From Bolinopsis microptera (taxonomy: Eukaryota > Ctenophora > Tentaculata > Lobata > Bolinopsidae), in assembly GCF_026151205.1 (NCBI RefSeq), contig NC_087082.1, forward strand, positions 15,347,365 to 15,411,364: 64,000 nucleotides of DNA, read 5' to 3'. Position 1 is the stretch's first letter; each line of letters begins with the position of its first letter. The notes beneath the pieces are model-generated. The model did no database searches. It saw nothing but the letters and a program-made list of their open reading frames with translations, and had not been told where the DNA came from. Positions 23,382 to 35,515 of the stretch are shown here, piece after piece. Made by a program: the position numbers and the translations under genes.

Positions 23382-23760
23382 CACGTGACCCGGTTTACAG
23401 TGCTCACGTGACCATATTGTACAGGACTGCTACAGGGCTGGAGCACGTGCACGTTTCCACGACTACAATTAGCGTTGTCATGGGACTCGGAAGAACAAAA
23501 CAAGTAACACATACCGGGCCAGTTTAAAATCCGCATATACACCGAAGGAAGGGTCGGGGGAGGATGAGTGTAAGATAAAGAGTCGCAGGGTGGTACAATT
23601 AGCTGCGCTATTGTGTCCCGTCTCCACGTGCGACCAGACCTACCATGTGCTTCGAATGTTGGTGCTAATCGCCTGGGTAATCGGTGTTGTTGCCATGGAA
23701 ACACGTGGGTTGGTGCCCAGTAATCGTAGCACGTGGAATTGCCGCCACTATATACCCGCT
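23382..23760 (+). promoter_or_regulatory. E-box cluster with TATA box, probable promoter
   Basis: Six CACGTG E-boxes (23382, 23405, 23444, 23625, 23702, 23730) are followed by ctatatac at 23748-23754. Orientation is inferred from the TATA box lying after the E-boxes. The nearest gene on this strand is the zinc-finger gene whose coding sequence starts 1.6 kb downstream, so this could be its promoter with a non-coding first exon; that link is an inference. Confidence 0.45.
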
Positions 23761-24090
23761 CCCACTAACAGGCCTCATTCCGTCAAACCGTATTATTTTT
23801 GAACTTTTCGTTAAACTATTTCTCTCAATTTTACAAAATTTTAGTTAAAAACCTTGAATCTTTAACGTTTTTAATTGGATTAAGTCTTGTCTGCAACTTT
23901 TCAGAGGTTTTTGTTTAAAGTTTTTTAAGTTTTTTGGCAGAGGTATTCGCTTATTCCGCAGCATCTTTTTAAAGTTCCCTAACGTCTAATAAATAATCAT
24001 AGTATCTCAGTATCTCATGATGCAGCAGACAAAGTCAAACCTGCTGGGCTATGTGCCAATTTAAAAAATGTTTGAACGATGAACCATATT

Positions 24091-24178
24091 TTATCAAATT
24101 CTATCAAATTCTATCAAATTCTATCAAATTCTATCAAATTATATCAAATTATATCTAATTATATCTAATTATATCTAA
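24091..24178. repeat. 10-bp tandem repeat
   Basis: Nine units of tatcaaattc grading into tatctaatta. Confidence 0.92.
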
Positions 24179-24254
24179 CGCTGTCGTTTATCAATTTAAA
24201 CCAAGTTCCGTTTTTGTTCCCCGGAAAAGGGTATTTTTATCGTACAAATTCAAA

Positions 24255-24285
24255 ATTACTGGAAGACGAGATACCGTCTTCCAGT
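24255..24285. other. Short perfect hairpin
   Basis: actggaagacg and cgtcttccagt form 11-bp arms around a 6-base loop. A partial third copy (gaagacgg) follows at once. Function unknown; too short for a miRNA precursor on its own. Confidence 0.55.
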
Positions 24286-25300
24286 GAAGACGGTAAGTCC
24301 GACAAAAAGTGATTTCATGCACTGTTAGATTATTACTTGTTTGGAGGGTTTCGCTAGGCATATCCATTTTGGCACGAGTCTTAACAAATTACCGCCAACG
24401 CCGGTCATTATAAGATTATAATTTTAACTGATAAGAGTTCACTTTTCTCAATAAAATAACATGCTCAACTAGTTAACATGTTAGTAGTTTCGTTACCTTT
24501 TCCCTGGTATGAGGTATTTTGTTTACGACGAGAAAATCATTAAACAACTGCTGTATTTTAAAATTAGATTATTCTAGAAATCTAGGATGGCAGTTAAAAT
24601 AACTGTTAGATGTGACGTATGTGACGTATGACCATGCAGAAAGGGATGAAACATGTTGAGACACAAAGATGCAAGACTTTACCTCCTTGAAACATCCCGA
24701 TTCCCACGTCGACGTCACAAAAAGATCTGGAAACAGCGATAACATTCTCACCAAGCCCTTACACCTACTTATACAATTATCCAATCATAACCTATCAATC
24801 AAACATCATTACCAATCAATTAAACCTATTACCGGTTAATCAAACCAAATACCGTATTACATCAAACGAATTACAAGACTCCGAACTTCACACAAACATA
24901 GTCATGACTTCACCCATGACCGGGAGGACATTTAAAGAGTATCGTTTAAGACGATAATGTGAGCCGGAAAAGTTACGTACTTCTGAGCGAATAAAATTAC
25001 CTGCAGGAACAGCCGCGACGAGGATTTGTAGCTGTAACCGGGTACTTGATACCGGGTCTCACTGTCTGTCGGGACCCATGACCGTATTAGTGTATTACCT
25101 GTTGTGTCTTTATTCATTGACGCTCTTTTACTTTTAGGGTTTTAGTTTGGTTCAGACATTATCAATTTTGTCGAGTTTACTTGGAGTTTAAATCTAATGT
25201 TTGAATTTATCACACTATTAAAATAGTGATTGTCACCACAATGCCTTAGTTAAGTTAAACTGCAATTGGTATTTAAACACTATCAGACATCAGTTGAATC

Positions 25301-25354
25301 ACAACCCTAACCAGAACCCCTCACTTAACAACCCTAACCAGAACCCCTCACTTA
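25301..25354 (+). repeat. 27-bp direct duplication just before the zinc-finger start
   Basis: Two perfect copies of a 27-bp unit (acaaccctaaccagaacccc followed by tcactta) end 8 bases before the ATG. Its aaccctaacc core recalls telomeric repeats, but only two copies are present. Confidence 0.9.
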
Positions 25355-25362
25355 GAAACAAA

Positions 25363-27339
25363 ATGCAAGTTCCAGCACTCCTCCAAGTACCACCGCCTCC
25401 CCCCACCCTGTTCACAGATTCCGCCTTCTCCAGCTACAAGACCAATAAGGCCAGTCCCAAGAAGTTCAAGTGCCCCCATCTGGGGTGCGACAGGAGCTTC
25501 GCCAAGTCCGACCATCTCAGGACTCATGTCAGAACTCACACTGGAGAGAGGTAATTAATTAGTGTTATTGTTTTAATTAATTTAAGTATCAATATTCAAT
25601 TACTTTTACTTACTTATATTACGTTCGAACAAAGCAAACTAGGAAAATATTTGACACGTACCCGTACGGACGTTATCCAGTCAATCTTAATCTAACATTG
25701 AGTCAACTTGAAAACGAACTAGCGTTCCTTTGCAGAATCCGAACAAACTGTTTGACATGTTTCATTTTAAATTAAATCCAGCATTTATCAGACCATTCCG
25801 GTGTACTCACGATGGATGTCACAAGGAGTTCTCAGACCTGGCTAATCTGAAGAGACACATGAGGGTTCACACTGGTGAACGTCCCTTCACGTAAGTTACT
25901 TTTATTGCTTAATTAGATTTTAATTATCTGTTAATTAGCTCTCTTGTTCAGTTTTTATCGTAGCAACATTACAGATTTACTCACATGGCTATTAATTTGA
26001 ATCTTCACTTTTTAAACTACAGAAAGTTTAAGTCCCTCAGATATTCTGATTAATGTTATACCAGAACTGAGAATATGGTACTAAGGTTAGAACTTAGAGA
26101 CCACGTATACCTTTCAAACTACACATTTTTTAACGGATTATCCTAAATCTAAATCTTTACTTCCTCACTCAATAACATTACTTCCAGGTGCCCGGAGACA
26201 AGCTGTGGGAAACAGTTCTCAGTGTCCAGTAACCTCAAACAGCACATGAGGGTACACACGGGGGAGAGACCCTACTCCTGTCCAATATGTGGCAAGGCTT
26301 TCGGTCACGTGAGCAGTCGGAGAAAACACATGAACATCCATGAGGGTAGTTCCTTCAAGGTGAGCTATTGATCATTCTGCATTAAAATTTAAAATCTGCG
26401 ATCAAGATAAAACTGGGAGTACGGGTATAAGAATCAGATTGAAAACTGCAACCCAATACTGAACAAATAAAAAAGTTCACGATATCAATTTTTTCAGGAT
26501 TTCACAAAGGGAGTAAAATCCGATTTAATCCTATCGTAAAGTAATACAAATCAAAAACTAATCCCATTCATTAAGCCCTCAACTAACTAAAAACCTTTCA
26601 GAACCTCCTAGATAAGCGCTCCACAACAGACCAGCTCAAGAAGATGAGTCCCCAGACATCTCGATGGAGGACCAACAACCTGGCCAGACGAGACCAGCAC
26701 ATCATGGGACACATGGTCCGGAGACCCTCCTCTCGGGGAAGCGAGGGCAGCTACGAGTCCACCTCCCCCACCACCCTCCCCAGACTCTCTCCTGGAAACA
26801 TGGGCACCCCTGAAGGAGTGTACCACCGTGTGTCCCCTGGAGCAGACCCGCTCTCAGTCCCCTACTTCACCTTCCGACCTGAGCACCACAGGCTCTTCCA
26901 CCCCCACCAGAGACAGGACACACTGGAGACAGTCCTCAGGAGACAGGAGACACGAGATGTGAAGCCGTTGAGGAAGGAAGTATCACGACCCCGGCCTTGC
27001 TACCCTGGTCAGGAGAATACAAACACCCTCAACATGATGGTGAAACGAGAGTCACCTGTTAGCTCTACCAGCGAGAATACCTACTCAGCGGAACCCATGG
27101 AGACAGAGAACTCACTGAAACAGAGAACACGAGCACTAGAGGAACTGAAACAGGAGACAGTGATCGCAGCGGGGAGGATCGCTATAGCCCGGTGTGCGGG
27201 GTTCAACAACGCTATGGAGCTGGGAAGGTACGTGACCGTGGCTATGGACACCTCCTACAAGATCGCTAGTCTGGCTATTTTCCTGTACCAGAACGCTAGG
27301 ATAACACCCAGACAGGTACCAGTCAGAACTATTCAGTAG
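25363..27339 (+). CDS. C2H2 zinc-finger transcription factor (398 residues, four exons)
   Basis: Exons 25363-25550, 25792-25890, 26188-26359 and 26602-27339 join in frame (1197 nt). The ATG in the context aaacaaaATG is the first in frame after the 27-bp duplication. Four tandem C2H2 fingers lie at about residues 30-130: [57 protein letters not shown] and [17 protein letters not shown], linked by TGERP-type linkers. The first three have C-x4-C spacing and the last C-x2-C. They bind DNA in the nucleus by family analogy. Introns cut the first two linkers, then follow finger 4. The long last exon encodes a polar, Pro/Ser/Arg-rich tail and a closing region ([20 protein letters not shown]) that I do not recognise. 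C-x4-C fingers occur in several families, so orthology is left open. Confidence 0.92.
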
Positions 27340-27860
27340 ATACAAGTGTGCTGATGACGTCATGTCGGACAGAACTATGACATCACGTCTATTTGATGAC
27401 ATCACGTTTATTTGGTGACGTCACGTTTATTGTATGACGTCACGGTTGATTCTCGTCATATAACGAACCACTTTGCACTATGACTGCGTCGTATTGTTTT
27501 ACGTTTGACATTTGATTTATTATTTTGATTGTTAATTATATTTTCACGGGATTGTCGAATATACACTATATTAAAAGCCTGATCGATTTAGTTTGTTTGT
27601 TTGTTATGATTTGCATAAAAGAGATGATGTCACAAGGAATTTTTACAGAGTGAACTCGTATTTGTGCAGGCCACTGAAATTACGGAAGTTTCCTTTTGTG
27701 ACAAATATTTTTAACTGATTTGTACTACCGTACCTTATTTGCACACGGACCCATTTTTGATAAGAACAGGATAACTCGATTTTTAACGGTATTTTTATCA
27801 ATTTTTAACGTATTTATATCCCCAAAAGAAGCGTAACATCTTTTTAAAGCATCCAATAAA
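27340..27860 (+). other. 3' UTR of the zinc-finger gene with CRE-like repeats
   Basis: Starting just after the stop there are four diverged copies of tgacgtcacgtttatt (about 27385-27450) plus one more tgacgtca near 27354. AATAAA at 27855 is a candidate polyadenylation signal; another lies near 29367. Confidence 0.5.
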
Positions 27861-28764
27861 ATTCACTGAAAAAAGACAATTTTTTTGAGAAAAGACAATT
27901 TTATTATTTATCACCAATTCAATTATGTCAATGTCATGGCCCATACATGGTGTATGCAGGAATTTCGTGGATGCTATTGAAAAAACAGATTTTGAAGGGT
28001 CGTCATCCTCATTCCTCATAATGTCACTTAATTTGAGATTTCACGACCACGTGCAGTTGGTTTTATGGCATTCATTTTTATCGGAAGAGTCAAAATATAT
28101 CAAACTATTGACAGTGCATGCTTTATTTGGGCCGTTAAAGGAGCTGAGCGTCAGTAAGGTTTAAGAATGTTGAGTGTTTCACGAATTATTTTGACCGTTG
28201 AAGGGTTTTATAGGACACCTAAAAATAGCTTTGCCATAAAAATGGATCTTTTTACCGAAAATGTTTTATCATAGATCAAACAAGAGCCTTTAACGGTAAA
28301 ATTTGCATGTTGTTTCAGGATGATTCCTAGTATTTATTAAGTAATTATTTGATAATATTTAACATGGTTAGGTTTTTACGCGATGTTTTGTTTCGAGCAT
28401 TTTATTGTTTTTAAGGTTTTCTGGTAAAATCTGATATTACCCAGAGCATGAGCAGGACATTTTAATCACGTCCGAAGAACATCAACTTTCCGATCGATCA
28501 ATTAATTTACGATATCGTACTTCATGGATATCATTACAATTGTTTAGTTATTTTCTTATAGTCAGATGATTGTTTGGATTGTTTGAACAATGAATGCTTA
28601 TGTTATATTGATTTTGCAATATGTTTATGAGAAAACTTAAAACCTTTATAACGTGAACTACTATATACTGGATTTTCTTTCTGTACCGTGCATTCTTCGT
28701 TTCCTGATAAGCCCGGTATAAAGAGGTTTTACTGCAGTAAGAGTATTCAGATATTTTCCTATTA

Positions 28765-28935
28765 GGGATCGTTCACATATCACGTAATCACTATTTGGAA
28801 TCTTTTACCCTCCCCCTCCGTAATCAGTTTTACACATAGCTATTGTGTCAAAATTACACTAGCGTAATCATTCGGAAACCCCCCCCCCCCGCCCCCCCCC
28901 CCCCTCTGCTGATTACGTAATATGTGAACGACTCC
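28765..28935. mobile_element. Harbinger-like MITE (171 bp)
   Basis: The inverted ends share TCGTTCACATATnACGTAAT over about 26 bp (23 matches) and are flanked by TTA on both sides (28762-28764 and 28936-28938), the 3-bp duplication typical of PIF/Harbinger elements. The interior contains two long C runs near 28880-28903. The superfamily is inferred from the TSD only. Confidence 0.65.
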
Positions 28936-28938
28936 TTA

Positions 28939-30149
28939 CAAGTGGCGATCCTCAGGGATCAGATTATTACGTGAACGCATGGAATGATCAAATGTTCAGC
29001 CAATTTAACTCTGTGCTTTTGCGTGTAATTCTAAGTTAAAGTAATGTTGTAAAAAGTAATATTACTCCTAATTTAAACTGTATTGTAACTAGTCTAGAAT
29101 AATTGCGTTAATTTCACATTATCTAGTTGCTCAAGTTTGTTTGTTAGTTTGTTAAGTGAGACCTTAGATAATATAAAATGAGAATCCAGTCCTCACTGTC
29201 GATGCTTTTCTTGATATCAGTTTGTTTTACTGAGAACGATTTGTCATTCGAAATTATTGTATAACTATTATTGGTTAAGTTTCCATTGTGAACTGAGATT
29301 GTTATTTCTACATAACTTCAATGATTATTCAATGCATAAGATGAACGTACTATTGTAATCTTCATAATAAAAAGAAAAGTCTAAAAACAATCATATCGAG
29401 CCCCTTTTTCACAAAGATAAAAAGCCACATATCATGTCATAAATAAAAGTAAACGAATATCTAACGAAAACTATTATGTGGTTGCGAAACTTCTTGGTAA
29501 GTTATAAACCTACAAAGCAAACCTTGCCGGCTGGGGCATATCTCCGAAAGTAAGAAGAAACTTCCGCGGTATTCCACAAAATCTTCGTCTCGTAAATCTA
29601 AAGTCAATTTGGGACAACCTAAATTTTTAGTTATCCCGAAAAGTCTCGTTTTGAGCAAATATATGCAAAATGATTAAAGTTCGCAGCTTTAACTTTGCAG
29701 ATTCTTTTGTAGGTTTACAACCTTACAACCTACCAGCAACCAGAAGGCGCTCCGAGTTGAACTCGTCGACGGTTCTAATATATGGAACAAATATTTTACA
29801 AGTATCACCCGTTAAAGATTTTTGTGCTCTGTAACCAAATTACTTCATGTCGCGCGCAAGCTCAAACTGGCAGTTAAAAAGAGCAACTCTATAGCGAGCC
29901 CGCCAGCCGCCAGGCAGTAAGGTTTTTTGGGTAGTAAGTCAACTATAAATGACAAATGAATGGCATACATTGTATGACCTGCCGGCCCTGTATCGTTTAA
30001 ACTCTCAGGGGTGAAGTTACATGAGGACCCCAGGCTTTAATGTTGATAAACAACCGAATAGATTATAGAGATTAGGCGGAATGACAGGCTGAGCGCGGCC
30101 CAGTAAGGGTAAAGCGACAGTGGGGGTCACGACGTGATACTGATACAAA
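28939..30149. other. Intergenic sequence, no gene seen
   Basis: AT-rich, with no supported coding or RNA feature before the satellite begins. Confidence 0.5.
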
Positions 30150-31026
30150 TAAATGACAGTGACACGATTGGGGTGCTGGAAGTTTGATTTAGGTCGGAGG
30201 AAGCTCACAGCAGAAATCTTAACAAAACGAAATGTTGTATTTTCAAAACTCTGTCCCATTTTCAGATATGAAAATTTCTGAACACATATTTGACAGATTG
30301 GATGAAAATTTTGGCCACAAACCAATTAGTCAGTTAATTAATGATGGTATGAAAACAAAATGGACAGCTGGAAGTCAAAATCTCGAAAAAAATTGGAAAA
30401 TCATACTGTCCCATACTCTGTCCCATTTTCAGTTTTTGAAGCTGAAATTTCCAGGGCCGAAATTTTACAGTTTTGACCGAATTTCTGACCTGCAACCAAT
30501 TAGTCAGTCAACTATGGATGGCAAATGACACGATTGGAGTGCTGAAGTTTGATTTGGGTCGGAGGAAGCTCACAGCAATAATCTTAATAAAACGAAATGT
30601 TGTATTTTCAAAACTTTGTCCCATTTTCAAATATGAAAATTTCCGAACACACATTTGACAGATTGGATGAAGTTTTTGCCCGCTAACCAATTAGTCAGTT
30701 AATTGATGATAATATGAACCCAAAATGGACAGCTGGAAGTCAAAATCTCGAAAAAAATTAGAAAATCATACTGTCCCATACTCTGTCCCATTTTCAGTTT
30801 TCGAAGGTTAAATTTCCAGGGCCGAAATTTTACAGTTTTGACCGAATTTCTGACCTGCAACCAATTAGTCAGTCAACTATGGATGGCAAATGACACAATT
30901 GAGGTGCTGGAAGTTTGATTTGCGTTGGAGGAAGCTTGCAGCAGAAATCTTAACAAAACGAAATGTTGTATTTTCAAAACTCTGTCCCATTTTCAGATAT
31001 GAAAATTTCTGAACACACATTTGACA

Positions 31027-32142
31027 AAACTGAGTGGAGTTGGGTTAAAAACATATAAGAGATACGATGATTTAACTTGTAGAAGCTTTCAATAAACATG
31101 TGTTAATCGTCGTCAGCTGAATGTGATGTGGTGGACAATGCTTATATGTGATTGAGTGGTGTCAGGGATGGAGGGTTGGGGAGGTGTGGGTGGGAAAGTG
31201 AAAATTACAGTACAATGTCAATGAAAGTTTAGTCTTCTGTTGAGGTTGAGAAGGAAATGCCAGATGGTCTGGACTTTAAGGATTTGGCAATTTTAGGAAG
31301 AATGGGGTCCCAGAGGGAACTATATTTGGGTGCGCGGTCTGTTCTGTTCATAGCTGGTTGTCGTATTTGTATAGCTGCGTGTTCTGTGAGGTCAAGTTGG
31401 GAGCGTGAGGTGAGGGATTTGAGGACTTCGATGTTGTTCCAGGAGATGGTGTGGCCGGTGGTCAGGGCATGATGTGCAGGGGCTGATTTGATTCTGTCTG
31501 TGGATTCGTCGATGGCGTTGTTGAGTCTGTAACATCGTTCGTGTTCTTTCATGCGGTGGACCAAGGGTCTGTAGGTCTGTCCGGCGTATTTGGAGGGGCA
31601 CTGTGAGCAGGAAATTTCGTAGATGGTGTTGGGAGTGAGGTGAGTAGGGGGTGTGGTCTTCGTTTTGGTGAGGAGGTTACGGAGGGAGGTAGCAGAGGAG
31701 TGGGTGACTTTGATGTCGTGTTGTCCGAGTCTCTTGGAGATGGGTTTGGATAGGGAGGGATGGAAAGGAAGACAAACACTAAGGGCATGTTCACGGGTCT
31801 GTCGGTTGAATGAGGCTAGGGATTGGTAGCGAGAGGGGTTGGTGAATTTCCGTTGTACTTCGTCCATGATGGTGGTGATGCGGTGAGGAGGGAAGCCGTT
31901 CTGGAGGCAAACATGTCGTACTGTCTGGAGTTCGTCGTCAAGGTGTTGGGGTGAGCAGATGTTGTGGGCTCTTCTGGTCAGTGATCGGATGAATGCGTTC
32001 TTAGATGAGTTGGTGGTGCAGGAGGAGTACTTGGTGTAGAGGTTGGTGTGGGTGGGTTTTCTGTAGACTGATGTGGATTTGTCAGGGTGGATGAGAACGT
32101 CAAGGATGAAGGAAGGGTATAGTTCCGTCTGTAGACGGATGT
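31027..32142 (-). mobile_element. 5'-truncated Penelope-like element
   Basis: The 1116-bp insertion in the satellite is flanked by a 10-bp duplication ACATTTGACA (31017-31026 and 32143-32152). It lies on the minus strand: the 5' end (right) is cut inside the reverse transcriptase and the 3' non-coding end lies at 31027-31228. The perfect duplication shows retrotransposition into the array. Confidence 0.9.
31229..32142 (-). pseudogene. Penelope-like RT C-terminus plus GIY-YIG endonuclease (5'-truncated)
   Basis: The frame runs about 300 codons to a stop at 31229. It starts in the RT thumb with the Penelope-type motif SVYRKPTHTNLY, and ends in a GIY-YIG nuclease domain: IYEISCSQCPSKYAGQTYRP with the catalytic-region HRMKEHE, and a downstream LTEHAAIQI carrying the conserved glutamate. 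The CxxC inside the GIY-YIG core is typical of Penelope endonucleases. RT palm motifs are missing, so it cannot move itself. An upstream ATG (near 32180) belongs to satellite sequence fused in frame. Confidence 0.88.
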
Positions 32143-33250
32143 ACATTTGACAGATTGGATGAAATTTTTGCCCACAAACCAATTAGTCAGTTAATTAATG
32201 ATGGTATGTAACCAAAATGGACAGCTGGAAGTCAAAATTTCGGAAAAAAATTGGAAAATCATACTGTCCCATACTCTGTCCCATTTTCAGTTTTTGAAGC
32301 TGAAATTTCCAGGGCCGAAATTTTACAGTTTTGACCGAATTTATGACCTGCAACCAATTAGTCAGTCAACTATGGATGGCAAATAACACGATTGGAGTGC
32401 TGGAAGTTTGATTTGGGTCGGAGGAAGCTCACAGCAGAAATCTTAACAAAACGAAATGTTGTATTTTCGAAACTTTGTCCCATTTTCAAATATGAAAATT
32501 TCCGAACACACATTTGACAGATTGGATGAAGTTTTTGCCCGCTAACCAATTAATCAGTTAATTGATGATGGTATGAACCCAAAATGGACAGCTGGAAGTC
32601 AAAATCTCGAAAAAAATTAGAAAATTATACTGTCCCATACTCTGTCCCATTTTCAGTTTTCGAAGGTTAAATTTCCAGGGCCGAAATTTTACAGTTTTGA
32701 CCGAATTTATGATCTGCAACCAATTAGTCAGTCAACTATGGATGGCAAATGACACAATTGGGGTGCTGGAAGTTTGATTTGGGTCGGAGGAAGCTCACAG
32801 CAGAAATCTTAACAAAACGAAATGTTTTATTTTCAAAACTCTATCCCATTTTCAGATATGAAAATTTCTGACCACACATTTGACAGATTGGATGAAATTT
32901 TTGCCCATAAACCAATTAGTCAGTTAATTGATGATGATATGAAAACAAAAGGGGCAGCAAGAAGTCAAAATCTCGAAAAAAATTGGAAAATCATACTGTC
33001 CCATACTCTGTCCCATTTTCAGTTTTCGAAGGTTAAATTTCAAGGGCCGAACTTTACAGTTTTTACCGAATTTATGACCTGCAACCAATTAGTCAGTCAA
33101 CTATGGAAGGCAAATGACACAATTGGGGTGCTGGAAGTTTGATTTGGGTTGGAGGAAGCTTGCAGCAGAAATCTTAACAAAACGAAATGTTGTATTTTCA
33201 AAACTCTGTCCCATTTTCAGATATGAAAATTTCTGAACACACATTTGACA

Positions 33251-35515
33251 AATGCTCTCATCTGTTGACTGGGCTCAACTCATCAACCTTTGCGACAAAG
33301 AGGATTTTCCAGAGCTATTCACTCTTATTACTCTACAAATCTGCCAGATTGGCTGTCCGAAGAATATCCCTCCCAAAACCCAAACTCGCTCATCTGTGCG
33401 CATCCCCTCTCGCAGAAAACGAAAGCTTCAAACCCAGCTAGAGGCTGCAAAAAGTAATCCCCATAGCCCTCCCACACAGATTGAATCTTTGAACCGGAAA
33501 CTTGCTCTCGCTCATATGCATATTCGTGATGCCATCAACCAGGATCTCCTGTACCGTGAACAGCAAGCCGTAAGCAAGGTAAAAGAAAATCCCAAGTATT
33601 TCTATAGTTACGCTAAGAAATTTTCGAAGAAGAAAAGCAACATCAGCATGCTTTTTGATGGAAACGGTGCCATCAAATCAAATCCAAAAGATATTGCCAA
33701 CCTCTTGCAGAATCAGTTCTTGTCAGTATTCAGTGATCCTTCGAAAACTCGGATCGACTCTGCTTCTTTCAGTCCCCCTCCGATCAAGCATCCTTTTACT
33801 GACGATATGCTGAATTTCTCCGTGGACGACATCATTAAGGCCATTGAAGACATCAAACCTAATGCTGCATCAGGTCCAGACGAAATTCCAGTCACCCTTC
33901 TCAAGAACTGCAAGAAAGCCCTAGCAGAACCAATGCACATCATCTGGTCCCGCTCTTTAGTTACTGGGGAGGTCCCTAGTTTCTATAAGTTCTCACACGT
34001 ATTTCCTCTCCACAAGAAGGATAGTCGAGCCAAACCAGCTAATTACCGACCTATATCACTCACATATCATGTGGTTAAAGTATACGAGAGGGTGATAAGA
34101 AAAAAGCTGGTAAACTATTTGGAGATCAATAACCTCATATGTAGTAAGCAGCACGGATTTAGATCTGGCCGGAGTTGCCTTACTCAACTTCTCCACCATT
34201 TTGATGACGTTTTGGATTCTCTGAGCAACAATTCAGATTTTGATTCAATATACCTCGACTATGCCAAGGCTTTCGATAAAGTCGATCACAAACTCCTACT
34301 GAGAAAGCTCCAACTCTATGGAATCCATCCTAAAATCATAAAGTGGATAGAATCTTTCCTCTCAGACCGGAAACAAGCAGTTGTTGTTGACGGTCATCTG
34401 TCCATCCTTGCACTGATAATCAGCGGAGTTCCACAAGGTACGGTTTTGGGCCGATCCTTTTCTTGATTTTTATCAATGATATCGAACATTTTATCATGCA
34501 CTCTATAATTCGATGTTTTGCTGATGACACTCGCATATCCATTGCTATCAAATCGGAGCATGACGTCAAGCTCCTCCAAGAAGATCTGCAAAATGTCATT
34601 GACTGGTCTGAAAGAAATAATATGGCCCTTCACAAAGACAAATTTGAGTACATGTGTCATAAATTCAACCACCAATATGTACTATCTGAACTTCCATTTG
34701 TGGTTGAACACTATCAATACTCAGTTTCCAAAGACACTATACTTGAGCCAATACATCAGCTCAGGGATTTAGGCGTCATAGTGGCAAGTGATCTCTCTTG
34801 GTCCCCTCACATACGAGCCATTGCAGATAAAGCTCGCCAAAAAGCATCATGGGTTCTCAGTGTATTTCACACACGATCTCACTCCATCATGCTGACGCTA
34901 TACAAATCAATGGTTCGAAGTCTGATTGAATATTGCTGTCCATTATGGCATCCCTCAAAAATCAGCGATATCCAAGAACTGGAGAGTGTACAGAAAGCAT
35001 TCACCGCCAGAATATCAGGAATGCGTGATCTCCACTACTGGGATCGCCTGGTCTATCTATCTCTGATGTCTCTTCAACGAAGGCGAGAGCGATTCATCAT
35101 TCTCCATATGTGGAAAATCCTCCACGGAAAGACCAGCAATGATCTGAACGTTCTATTTGTTTCACGCCCAAGGCTTGGAAACCTTGCAGTAATTCCATCA
35201 AAACGTAGAACCAGTTCAACAGCAAACCTCACCTTGTTTGACAACTCATTTGCAGTTCAGGGACTTAAATTGTGGAATGCAATCCCCTACCATCTGAATG
35301 TCATTCAAGATCTAGAGCACTTCAAAGATAAGCTCACAAAGTTCATGTTGTCTCTCCCTGATAAGCCGCCGATCAGGGGATATACTCCTCCAAATACGAA
35401 CTCTCTGCTGTGCTGGCGCAACGAGCGAGACTCTACTTCGCTATGGGGTGGTCAGAAGATGTGATGGCCCCGTCAAGTCTTGACGAAACTCAATATAGGT
35501 CACATAGGTAGGTAG
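33251..35515 (+). mobile_element. 5'-truncated non-LTR retrotransposon (CR1/jockey-like LINE)
   Basis: The 2265-bp insertion splits a satellite unit between acatttgaca (ends 33250) and gattgg (from 35516). No target duplication is seen. The 3' end has a short repeat tail (ataggtaggtag) as in CR1/L2-type elements. The apurinic endonuclease region is missing from the 5' side. Confidence 0.88.
33252..35464 (+). pseudogene. LINE reverse transcriptase, frameshifted
   Basis: Reverse transcriptase of the jockey/CR1 group in two overlapping frames. 33252-34450 holds ASGPDEIPVTLLKNC, ANYRPISLT, KQHGFRSGRSCLTQLL, YLDYAKAFDKVDH and SGVPQGTVLG. A one-base loss near 34447-34451 shifts the frame, and 34451-35464 continues with PILFLIFINDI and the active-site FADDT, then a C-terminal region ending near a run of aromatic residues and SLLCWRNERDST. 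The shift separates catalytic motifs, so the copy is dead. Confidence 0.9.

Noticed and set aside
25301-25354. Telomeric repeat (AACCCT-like)
   Set aside because: Only two copies, embedded in a 27-bp duplication, not a run of TTAGGG-type units.
32143-32182. ATG and N-terminus of the 317-codon Penelope frame
   Set aside because: These residues come from satellite sequence upstream of the insertion, not from the element.
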